Origin: Rosellinia necatrix
Taxonomy: Eukaryota > Ascomycota > Sordariomycetes > Xylariales > Xylariaceae
DNA: 64,000 nucleotides
NCBI GenBank assembly: GCA_021209875.1
Contig: JAGYVD010000002.1
Coordinates: forward strand, 4,340,001 to 4,404,000
Direction: 5' to 3'
Made by a program: the position numbers and the translations under genes. Below, piece after piece: positions 55,255 to 64,000 of this stretch (position 1 is its first letter; every line of letters starts with the position of its first letter). The notes beneath the pieces were generated by a model that saw only the letters and a program-made list of their open reading frames with translations, ran no database searches and was not told where the DNA came from.

Positions 55255-57311
55255 CAACGGGGTGGACGGAATCGATCCGTCGTGGGGACCGATGAACGTT
55301 ATAGAGAGCCCGGCCTAGCGGGATAGTGGCCGGGTGGCGGTAGGATGGTAGCAGGATGGTGGCAGGATGGTGGCAAGACTGACGACGATTGCCCCTCCCT
55401 CTCTCCCTCGCTCTCCTCCGGCAACGACGCTCCCCCGTCAATGTATTCATAATAGCTTAATGTGTCACATACAGCATATACAAGTAGTAGAACATAGAAG
55501 CTTTTCTAAATGGTGAAAGCCCATTGGATCTCGACTTATCGGATCTTGCCCGGATCTTGCCCAGATAACCCCACCATATCGATTTTGTTTACCATGTGCG
55601 TGAGACATATCCATCTCACCGCATCGATATCCTCTGCCAACAAACCCATGTTTATGCGAGAGGCCGTAAGAAGGCTTCCATAGCATTGTTGTGTGCCGAC
55701 AAGCCCACTAGAGGGAATAAGTGCATGCACATCAGACATATAGTACTACATACTCTCCTACGGTGGTGGGTACACGTGATGTGTCGGTTACATATACAGT
55801 CGCCTGCTGGCTATTCAGCAAGAAGGCTACCCTTGAAGGGGGGTGCATATCGGGACTGGGGGCTGTGACAGATGCAGGTCTAGTTTGCGACCGGGAGCGA
55901 GTCGAGAGGGAGGGAGAGGGAGGGAGAGGGAAGGCGGTGGGAGAAAATGGGGCCGAATGCAGAAGACGAGGCAATCGTCATGCCCGTCGTCTTCAGGTAC
56001 TTAAGGGCAGGAGGCGCCCGGGGCCCTCGTCGCCTCCTTGCTCATGACCCCTCCTCCATCGACCTCAAGCTGTATCCGCACATTGGCACAAAGTTGTGTA
56101 TGTCTCATGATAACGGCGTGGTGGGATGATTGCGCCGACGGGCCCTCACGCGACCAGACCGTGGGATTTGGGATTTGGGATTTGATAAGAGGCATCTGCG
56201 AGGTGGTGCGAGGGCACTAGCAAGCAGCGAGGTACCTCACCTTGCCTGTCCGAGGCATGGACCATCTGCTCGTCCAACAGACAGCACTGCGCTCGCGTCT
56301 GGGTGGGTCCGAGAGAACCCAGACGAGCATAAACCGGCCGGACAGCTCAGAAACTTGAACCAGCTTCTTCCGCGAGGACGCTAAAAAAGCAACCTGCAGC
56401 TGACCCACTGCTTCCCATCTGTGGTGTTCTCCAGCCAATCCGGACGGGCCGGCTAGAAAATATTTTGCGCTAGGTGCTGCCTTTTCGTTTCCAGTCCACG
56501 ACGGCCGCCACTGGCAGTTGCAGCGTCGGAGGGTCCCCTGCAGGCCCCGGCCAGGAGCGGCGCAGTGCATTCAATTGCGAATCATTTCATTCACCTGGAA
56601 CAGGCACTGGAGTCCGCTGGCATCTGCTAGAGCTACCTTAGCCCTAGTACACTACCTACACTAACCTACCTATACACTTCAGACATACGCTCTACCTACC
56701 TACCCTTCAGAATTATAGGCACATACATACAATACCTAGGTACTTAGATAGCCCGCTGCCAAGTGCCTACTAGGGGCGAATCAAGGGACCCCATCTCCTA
56801 TTCCCACGGCCCCGGCCAGAGACCTTGCATAGCGTCATTTTATGCACCCGGACAAAAGATCACCTCCCGAAAAAGCCATCCCGCGTCCACTGGCGTGCCC
56901 CAGATCGCTCCCAGCGAGCCGAGCTTCTTCCCACCCGGTTCTGCACAAGACAAGAGCTGCCGCTCCCTCACCGTCAATTCATCGCCATCTCCTCACCGTG
57001 TTTTTTGTCTTGCCTTAATACTCCTTGTCCTTTATCCACTTCCCACGCTTCGGCCGCTCTAATTGCCTCCTCCCCTCCCCGCGCGATAGCCTGCGATAGC
57101 CTGAGATAGGCAGCCCGAGACAGACCACACGAGCTGCCGAAGAAGCGCTTAATCGATTATTTCACGTGCCACCGAAATATTTTCCTCGACGTACGATCGA
57201 GCCTCCGGTCGGTCGGTCGGTCGGCCACATCACGTCACACACCCACGACACGCCTCTCCCTTGCCCAGGTAGCCATGCGCATCTAGGAGCCCCGAGACGC
57301 CCGCTGTGACC
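55255..57311. other. 2.0-kb intergenic region
   Basis: It contains a GGTGGCAGGAT-type repeat (55333-55378), a (GAGG)-rich purine tract (55911-55932), GGGATTT three times (56162-56182), ACCT units with CCTAGGTAC (56655-56750) and (GGTC)n at 57207-57224. The gap should hold the Ipk1 3' end and the Mdm34 promoter. No gene is seen. Confidence 0.55.
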
Positions 57312-59578
57312 ATGGCCTTCAACTTCAACTGGTCGCCGCTCGCGGCCGACGCCGAGTTCTACGAGCGCGCACAGGAGCTCCTGACCAATGCCCTGAACAA
57401 GTACCCCAAGCCTCCCATCATCGTCGACGATATCCTCGTCACCGAGTTCAACCTCGGCTCCGTGCCCCCCGACCTCGAGATCCTCGAGATTGGCGACCTC
57501 GCCGAGGATCGGTTCCGGGGCATCTTCAAGATGTGCTACTCCGGCGACGCTTTCCTGACGTTGCGGACCAGAGTTCAGGTACGTGTGGCCCCTCTACACC
57601 TCTACCTACGGACTAGTCTCACGACGAGGAGGCATCCGAGGGTAGTGCCCCCGGCCTTTGTGGATAGCCTATCGATCGTGTGCTGCTCCGATGCCGTACT
57701 CTCCTTTCTACCTACCTATTTCTCCCTTCTCCCTTCTCCCTCCTCCTCCTCCTTCCCCTCCTCCTCTTCCTCCTCCTCCCTCTTCCTACTTGTACTGGTG
57801 CGTGCGGGACGGGACTCCTCCAGGGTGTAACCCCATGCTAGACAACCGCTTTCAGGAAATATATCCATTTAGTTGTTGTCATGTTGTCGGTGGTTCAGCA
57901 AGTGCCGTTCCCCAAGAAGCCATGCCACACGAAGCCCTCATCACATCCCGGGTTTATTCTGTGCCCCTCCCAACCTAGTGACCCCCGGGTCCTTGACCAA
58001 ACGAACTCTATTCTCCTTTGGTCGAATGCCTATCCCAATCCTAATCTTATTTGATGGGACAATGCAACTTGCTATCATTGCCCATTGGTAGTGCTGTCGC
58101 ATAAGTTTCCTAAATGAGGTACAGGGGCTCGCGCTCGGATGTTTCTTATGTTCCCCAACTAAGACGTTCTCATGCATCATATAGCAGTCGCTAATATGAC
58201 AACAATGTAGGCAAATCCGTTGAACACATACCTCTCAGCCAAGCCAACCTTCACCTCGCCACAGCCCTTGGCGGCTTCCGCGGGCTTGACAATCCCGCTG
58301 TCCATTACGCTCTCTGAGATCAAGCTATCTGCATTCATCATCCTAGTCTTCTCCAAGCAGAAGGGTCTCACTCTAGTCTTCCGCAATGATCCTCTCGAGT
58401 CTCTCAAGGTCTCATCGACCTTTGACTCAATTCAGTTCGTCCGCGACTATCTCCAGAGGACGATTGAAGGCCAATTGAGAAATCTGATGATGGATGAACT
58501 ACCAGCCATCATACATAAACTCTCACTTCAATTATGGTGCCCTGACCAAATGCCGAGGGAGGAGGAAATCGTAAAAGAAAATGTGGACGATGAGGCGATC
58601 GTTGATCCATTTGCAAACCCACCCGTTGAAGCGGTTGATTCGTACGGTCAAGTACTCGACGCCAACGAGATTGCTTCGCTATCACTAGACGGTAGATCAG
58701 GGGCGCAGTCGTTATTTTCCCAGAAGAATATGCTCAGATTAGCAGCCTTGACTGATTCTCACCGAACCCTATCATTATTTACCCCAGGTATTCGCGATGT
58801 CATGTTTAGGGCTTGGGCTGGTCCTACAGAACGATATGATACCGGTGCCTCCACTCCTGTCGTAGCGCCTGCACTATACCGAATGCCTTCTGCGCAGGGC
58901 AGTTCGACTATCTACACATTCACTGATACCGGTAGCGTGGACCAGGGTGCTCTACCCTCAAGACCCTCGTTGGTGAGTCTCAATTCAGCCACCAACGGGC
59001 TGGCTTTGGGGGCCGGGAAGCATTCGAGAAGTCTTCGGAAGAAGAAGACCCGCGTAGTCAACTTACGACGCCCGAAGAGTAGTAGCGAGGGAAGCAGCAG
59101 CGATACAGGAGAGACCGTATCGGATACAATTTCAGTTACCGTCCCAATCTCGGAACCTATTGTACCCACATCGATTCCAGAGGAAATTGAAGAAGAGATG
59201 GGATCACCACAACTCTCTGGTCGGATCCGCTTCGGCCGCGACAATTCGACGCCAATACGGCCCCCATTGAATATGGACATCTACAACGACCCTGGTATGG
59301 TAGACAGAGCTCCAAACATGTTGCCTGTAGACGAGGGTAAAATGTCCTCAGGTCAGGTAGAGAGGGCAATGGAAACAGCTGCATCATGTGGATGGGCCGA
59401 TTTTGCCCAATTAAAACCTGCCGGCTCAGAAACCTCGTCGGTGATCCTCGAGCAGGCCTGGATCATGAAGATGGCCGACGAAATTGCCCGCCGGGTATAC
59501 GACGAGAAGCAACGAAACGAGAAACTTTGGCAAGAGCGCCACGATGCGCCGCCGCCAGCTTACCAACCGATTCAATAA
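57312..59578 (+). CDS. MDM34: Mdm34, ERMES complex subunit
   Basis: Two exons, 57312..57578 and 58211..59578, give 544 residues. Mdm34 is the mitochondrial outer-membrane member of the ER-mitochondria encounter structure and carries phospholipid between the membranes. The SMP lipid-transfer domain covers residues 1 to ~195: [92 protein letters not shown] and [21 protein letters not shown] disordered region with a basic patch ([17 protein letters not shown]) and an acidic stretch follows; the C-terminus is [10 protein letters not shown]. The intron lies exactly between TRVQ and ANPLN and is 632 nt, much longer than other introns in the window. The start is the ATG at 57312; an upstream in-frame GTG is ignored. 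Confidence 0.95.
57731..57781 (+). repeat. (CCT)n-rich pyrimidine tract in the Mdm34 intron
   Basis: CTCCTCCTCC and CCTCCTCCTC units form an interrupted trinucleotide tract inside the 632-nt intron. Confidence 0.85.
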
Positions 59579-61464
59579 GTATACGGATTACACTCCTCCC
59601 ATCCCTACGGTTTTTTTAGGGTCTTTTTTTTTCATTTGTCTCTCTATATTCCCTTTGGTAAATTATATCATGGCAACGGCGTTCTACACAAGGCTGGCTG
59701 AACCATAATCGTCATTGTAATGCAAATTTGGTGGGGAAAAGCTGTATAGCAGCGGCGTTACAGGAGCCAATTCTGGTCGGGTTCAAGCGAAAGAGAAAAA
59801 TTTTGGTGTGGATGGGTAGTTTGGATTGGGAACCGGACTTATTCGATCTGGGAAAATCAGGATGACCAGAAAAAAAAAGGCATCCCCGACATGCGGAAAA
59901 CAAAGGACGCCCTTTCCCTATTGTTGGCTGCTGGTTATTGGTTCAGCACATCACTCACATTTTTAACACAAGACACATCAAAAATTGTCGGACCCGACAG
60001 TTTGGCATCCTGATATTAGGAGAACATACGAAACTTAGAGGAGGCCACGGATAGAAAGGGCTGATAAAGAGGCTGAGACACTCTAGTTGGTGGTACGGTA
60101 TTTCATGGGCTGTCTTGAATCACTATTGCTGGCAGCAAGGGATTCGAGAGTATCAGGGGAATCTTTCATAGTACGGATCGGGCGGAAACAACACCACCAG
60201 GAGGCAGGAAATGGACGGACGGACGGACGGACGGGACTGGCATGGCTGGGGGAAGAGGAGTCAAGGAAATACCACCACTCCCAGCTCACATATACACATA
60301 CCTACCTACCTTCAGATATGGTATCAAACGGAAATAAAATACGAATGAGATTATACTTTGCCGCTACCTTTCATACGCACAGTTTTTTCTTATTGTCTTA
60401 GTTCGCTATTACTATGCACCATTGGCTATAATTTACCTTATGGTCACGGCGAACGGTTCGTATATCTACAGTGAACGTGTAGCCAACGTAGCGAGGGGTA
60501 ATTGGTGGGGTGGAGGACCAGGGGTTTAAGTGGTTTTGGAGCTTGTTTTTTTAATTTCTATTTTTATTTAAAATAGACCCGTTCAACTTGTGGCCAAGGA
60601 ATCATGGCCCATAAGATCCATGCGTCTTCCTCCGGGAAACATCGTGCTCTGCCTGCCATTCTCTAGCTGATTGGCTGCGTCTTCTTCTTCTTTTTTTTTT
60701 TTTTACTAATTAAAACGGTAGAGCTGATGGTCACAAGCGATCTTGAAAGCTGTGCGTTCCAGACTCCAACACGCAACCTCTGCGCTGCATTACGCGAAAG
60801 CGCCCCACCAGCATCGGTGGTGTAGCATTGCAGCCATCATGATCCCTGTAGGTCCGTACATTAAATATACAAGCGTGATCCCTCTTGATGGAGTGGGTCT
60901 TATGCGAGCGTTCCTAACCTGTGTGGTGCACTATGAACCAGTGTTCATGTCTCATGTCTTACAAGCCTCAATAATATTTGGCGTATTGTAGAGTGGTTTT
61001 TCAACGACAGTTCTCCTACGCCGAAAAGGATAAAAGGCGAGCCACAAGACCCGAAAGGCAGAAAGTTGATGGACGACTGTCACTCAACTATCTCGGTCAG
61101 CATCTGTCGCTTTAGTGGCCTTTGCTAAGGCGACCCGCAGGGCGGATGGATCTGACAACACACCGCCTAGCGCAGCTCTAGCGGGGGCGGTGAGCGGTGA
61201 GTTAGAGGTGCATGGCTCAGTGCTCTACCAGGTATAATCTCCTCTTTGGTTCTAGTCCGACTCACCGCCAGACTCAGAGCGTGGTGGGGTGAGGTCAACA
61301 GCGTGTTTGGCTGTGCCGGATCTCGACGTGTCAGTAGATGCTGAACCCGGCGAATCACGTTGCGGCGAGCTCCATGACCGTATCCATGACCGTAACATAT
61401 TGCGAGTTATATCGTCAAAATGGGCGTGTCTAACCGATGGTATTGTAGTGCCCCCGCTCGCAAC
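59579..61464. other. 1.9-kb convergent intergenic region
   Basis: It holds the 3' ends of Mdm34 and Yaf9. A (GGAC)n repeat is at 60213-60234, AT-rich sequence near 60545-60575 and a T-run at 60692-60704. Frames here are short and unsupported. A 9-bp inverted repeat at 61194/61260 was tested as a tRNA and rejected. Confidence 0.55.
60213..60234 (+). repeat. (GGAC)n tetranucleotide repeat, second locus
   Basis: About five uninterrupted GGAC units, the same motif and strand as the repeat at 52913-52949. Confidence 0.9.
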
Positions 61465-62328
61465 CTAGGCGGCGGTGCTACCGGTAGCAGCGGCCTTGTT
61501 GCTTGCTCTCAGAATAGCCAGCTCATCTTCCTTGGTCCTGACGTTCCTATTCAATTCCGCAATCATCTGTTGAACTTTATCCTCGGCCTCGCGCAGGCGC
61601 TTGAGCTCGGCTTCCTCGGTCTCGTGGCTGAAGGGCTGGCCAGGGCGGGTGGTAAGGGGGATCATAGCACTGCGTTCCTTGACGTCGCCTTCTTTCATGG
61701 TCGCAGCTGAGGTAAACGCATTCTTGCCCTTTCCCTTGCCCTTGCCCTTGCCGCCGGGGGCAAGGGTACCCTTATCGTGGGCGCTCGAGGTCAGGATTTT
61801 GTAGAATTCCTCGAAGGGCTCATTGAATACTTGTTCCTCGTAGGTCCAGGCGACAACCTCTCCGCCGGTGCGCATGGCTTCTTTCTCGGCCTCATTCCGC
61901 CCGTACGGATGAAGCCGCAGATGATGATATAATGTCTGTGGCTTCTCGCCGCTCTTGCTGTCGTAATACAGCTTTATAGTGATCTCGAACTCGCCCCATC
62001 CTGTCTCGTTCACTACGAATGCCCTTTGCGGCCTTTTGCTCGATTTGTTACCCAACGCTTCGTTCTCTTTGATGATGGTTTCGGCGTCGATGGTGCGGAG
62101 GTGGTTCGGAATGGATTCGTGGAGTTTGAACTGCACGCGGCGCAGCCAGTAGAAGATGTCGGTATCCTCGACACCGCGAACAAACACATGCCAGGAGTGC
62201 GTGTGGTCGGGCGAGACGCCGGCCGGACGGGGATTGTCGGTATCGTTGAATGGTCGCGCGGTCGTGCCGTAAACAAACGGCCGGAAGATTTGAACGCCTT
62301 TGACGCGTTTCCCCGCTGGCGGCGCCAT
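61465..62328 (-). CDS. YAF9: Yaf9, YEATS-domain chromatin reader
   Basis: A single exon of 287 residues. Yaf9 is shared by the NuA4 acetyltransferase and SWR1 remodeller and reads acylated H3K27 through its YEATS domain. The domain covers residues ~10-180: RVKGVQIFRPFVYGTTARPF, then DHTHSWHVFVRGVE with the aromatic-cage His/Ser/Trp, YWLRRVQFKLHESIPNH, and VNETGWGEFEITIKLYY with the reader loop GWGEF. A loop insert (IKENEALGNKSSKRPQ) sits before this block. Then come GGEVVAWTYEEQVFNEPFEE, a Gly-Lys run (KGKGKGKGK), and a C-terminal coiled coil (ELKRLREAEDKVQQMIAELN), the usual subunit-contact region. The start at 62328 (MAPPAGKRVKGVQ) agrees with fungal orthologs. Confidence 0.96.
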   Translation of the reverse strand: MAPPAGKRVKGVQIFRPFVYGTTARPFNDTDNPRPAGVSPDHTHSWHVFVRGVEDTDIFYWLRRVQFKLHESIPNHLRTIDAETIIKENEALGNKSSKRPQRAFVVNETGWGEFEITIKLYYDSKSGEKPQTLYHHLRLHPYGRNEAEKEAMRTGGEVVAWTYEEQVFNEPFEEFYKILTSSAHDKGTLAPGGKGKGKGKGKNAFTSAATMKEGDVKERSAMIPLTTRPGQPFSHETEEAELKRLREAEDKVQQMIAELNRNVRTKEDELAILRASNKAAATGSTAA

Positions 62329-63025
62329 CCGAATATAGACAACGAGTCAATGCTATAGTTGGGAACTAATTGAATGTCTGATGGCTCTAGCAGGACTTGC
62401 TACAAGCCAAGTAAGTAAGCCCTCAAGTTAGGCTGTGCCAAATGCTTCTACCTAGGTAGCGAAGTGAGTAAGTGCCTAGGTAGGTAGGTTAGGTAGGTGC
62501 ATAGGTACCAAGGCAGGTAGGTAGGCAGGTAGATAGGTAAGTACGCAGGATTGGTTGCAGTGACGATCCGCCCGCTTTCAGCCTTGTAAATTGGGATTTA
62601 AACTTTATTATGGGGATATAGAAATTTAATCCAATAGGAGCGCCGGGAACATATATTCAAGCCAAGGGTTTGCTAGGTTTCCAAGCTAGCACCTAAAGAC
62701 AGCCAGCCTCACACATGCTGCGATTAGCTACTTTTATAGTGACTTAAGACTTAAGCTGGAACCTTACCTAGCATCGTATGATGTCGTAGATACGTTGCGG
62801 ACCGCTTACCCACCCAGAACATTCTTCGACGTTGAAAAAGATTCATGCCTGCCCAAGTAGATACTAGCTAGGTACCCAAATTCATGCTCCGTTACCAAGA
62901 ACGGAGGATTCATATCATCACATCTAACCGGCCATTCGTCCAATCACCATCTCTACCGCGGACACCTGCAACTTTATTACTCCTTCGCCGGATTCGGCAG
63001 AGCCTAGAACTTTGCTAATCGCACC
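62329..63025. promoter_or_regulatory. Divergent promoter region, Yaf9 / Coq11-like
   Basis: About 700 bp between divergent starts. ACCT/AGGT units are dense at 62450-62545 (CTACCTAGGTAG, CCTAGGTAGGTAGG, AGGTAGGTAGG) and recur at 62868 (CTAGCTAGGTACCC). No classical element is placed with confidence. Confidence 0.5.
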
Positions 63026-64000
63026 ATGACAGCCACCAAGAAGCTAATAGTATGCGGAGGCAACGGATTTCTGGGGTCAAGGATATGCAAAAGCGCAGTC
63101 CAGAGAGGATGGAATGTCACGTCAATTAGGTATTATCTCCCCTCCAACAAAATTTCCCGTCATATATATAATATATTATATATATGTATGTATATATATA
63201 TACCGCACACGAAAACTGACGCCCGTCCCACAGCCGCTCGGGGGCGCCGAAATGGGACGCCGTCACATCTTCCGCAGCGCCGCCATCGTGGTCTCACAAA
63301 GTGACCTGGGAGCGTGGTGACATGTTACGGCCGGCGACCTACGCCCCGCTACTCAAGGGAGCCGACTTTGTAGTGCACAGCATGGGGATCTTGCTCGAGG
63401 CGGACTACAAGGGAGTGGTGCGTGGTCAGGAGTCGCCCATTTCCGGACTCCGCAAGGCCTTCGCTGCGGCTCCGCGGCCGGGAAATCCGCTCGAGCGCCG
63501 CGTCGGCGAGTCGGACGCCGACATACGGCCGCCCGAGACCCGCGACCAGCTCACGTACGAGAACATGAACCGCGACAGCGCCATCATGCTGGCCAAGGAG
63601 GCAGCCCGGGACAACGCGTCGGCGTTTGTCTATATCTCCGCCGCCGGAGGGGCGCCTGTGCTGCCGGCGCGGTACATTTCCACAAAACGGCAGGCCGAGA
63701 GCGCCATCGCGAGCGAGTTCCCGGGTATGCGGAACATATTTTTCCGTCCGCCTTTCTTGTATGACAGCTCGCGGCCCATCACGATGCCTCTGGCCGCCAT
63801 GACCGGCATTGGCGCCGCCTTCAACGTAGCGACAGGCGGCATATTCAGCAACCTGATGGGCGCAGGCGGGGTAAAGCCCCTCCAGGTGGACATCGTGGCG
63901 GAGGCCGTTGTACAGGCACTTAGCGATGAGACGGTGAAGGGCCCTGTCGAGGTCTCCAAAATCGAAGAACTCGCCAATAAGGCATGGAGGAGCACAATGC
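63026..64000 (+). CDS. COQ11: Coq11-like NAD(P)-binding (atypical SDR) protein, 3' end outside window
   Basis: Exons 63026..63129 and 63234..end of window, about 290 codons visible with no stop reached. The N-terminus KLIVCGGNGFLGSRICKSAV is the GxxGxxG nucleotide-binding loop of extended/atypical SDRs (residues ~10-16). GADFVVHSMGILLEADYKGV, YENMNRDSAIMLAKEAA, YISAAGGAPVLPARYISTKR (with the Tyr and Lys of a YxxxK-like motif) and FFRPPFLYD match the NDUFA9/YLR290C branch. In yeast that protein is Coq11, a matrix member of the coenzyme Q synthome. A separate presequence is not obvious. The intron (104 nt) carries a (TA)n tract. The next codons are outside the window, so the C-terminus is unknown. 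Confidence 0.88.
63160..63202 (+). repeat. (TA)n microsatellite in an intron
   Basis: Alternating TA/TG dinucleotides (ATATATAATATATTATATAT, then GTATGTATATATATATA) lie inside the Coq11-like intron. Confidence 0.9.

Noticed and set aside
61194..61268. Possible tRNA: 75-nt span with a perfect 9-bp terminal stem and a GGTTCTAGTCC box
   Set aside because: The anticodon arm does not pair, the D-arm lacks the conserved A14 pattern, and the T-arm has a mismatch and a non-consensus B box. It reads as a chance inverted repeat with a duplicated GCGGTGA.

Overview
The window is nuclear DNA of a filamentous ascomycete (Pezizomycotina), most probably a Sordariomycete. The evidence is many short GT...AG introns (about 50-110 nt), eukaryotic single-gene organisation on both strands, and recognisable fungal proteins: Zn2Cys6 regulator, Hsp98/Hsp104, Mdm34 of ERMES, mL67/Mhr1, a PH-CRIB-kinase PAK of the Cla4 type, Pbn1 and an Fun26-type nucleoside transporter. 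It looks like ordinary chromosome-arm housekeeping sequence with a few accessory genes. I see no CRISPR array, rRNA gene, credible tRNA or intact transposon.

Layout, left to right. 2-12121: a 5'-truncated Zn2Cys6 transcription factor; Kri1 (minus) divergent from a Rab5/Ypt5 GTPase (plus); a RING protein with a very long Arg/Asp-rich tail. 12934-21036: an ABM-like small protein, Pbn1, an ER-type 2OG-Fe(II) oxygenase, and a sulfotransferase-like P-loop protein with an Asn/Gly/His-rich insertion. 21338-26285: mL67/Mhr1 (minus, frame-broken) and Hsp98 (plus). 28513-32484: a secreted HD-domain protein, an AT-rich gap and a PrpF-family protein. 33281-40614: Ctr9 of the Paf1 complex (minus, frame-broken twice) and a Nudix-like protein with a repetitive tail. 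41380-44092: Cla4-type kinase, then a 4.6-kb gene-free, palindrome-rich gap. 48707-55254: Rpf1, an ENT nucleoside transporter and inositol-pentakisphosphate 2-kinase. 57312-64000: Mdm34, Yaf9 and a Coq11-like NAD(P)-binding protein that runs off the end.

Functionally the genes are mostly independent housekeeping units: ribosome biogenesis (Kri1, Rpf1), mitochondrial translation, contact sites and coenzyme Q (mL67, Mdm34, Coq11-like), chromatin and transcription (Ctr9, Yaf9), and traffic, signalling and proteostasis (Ypt5, Cla4, Ipk1, Hsp98).

The strongest unexpected signals are these. First, three conserved reading frames in two essential-type genes (Mhr1 once, Ctr9 twice) are each broken by exactly one surplus base in a homopolymer, with a probable fourth case at the end of Kri1. 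Assembly error is the leading explanation. Second, a family of CCTAGG-centred palindromes built from ACCT/AGGT units recurs between genes, reaching a perfect 24-bp palindrome. Third, there is a Nudix-like accessory protein with a degenerate catalytic box and internal repeats. Fourth, Mdm34 and Rpf1 have unusually long introns. I did not find a clearly new multi-gene system.
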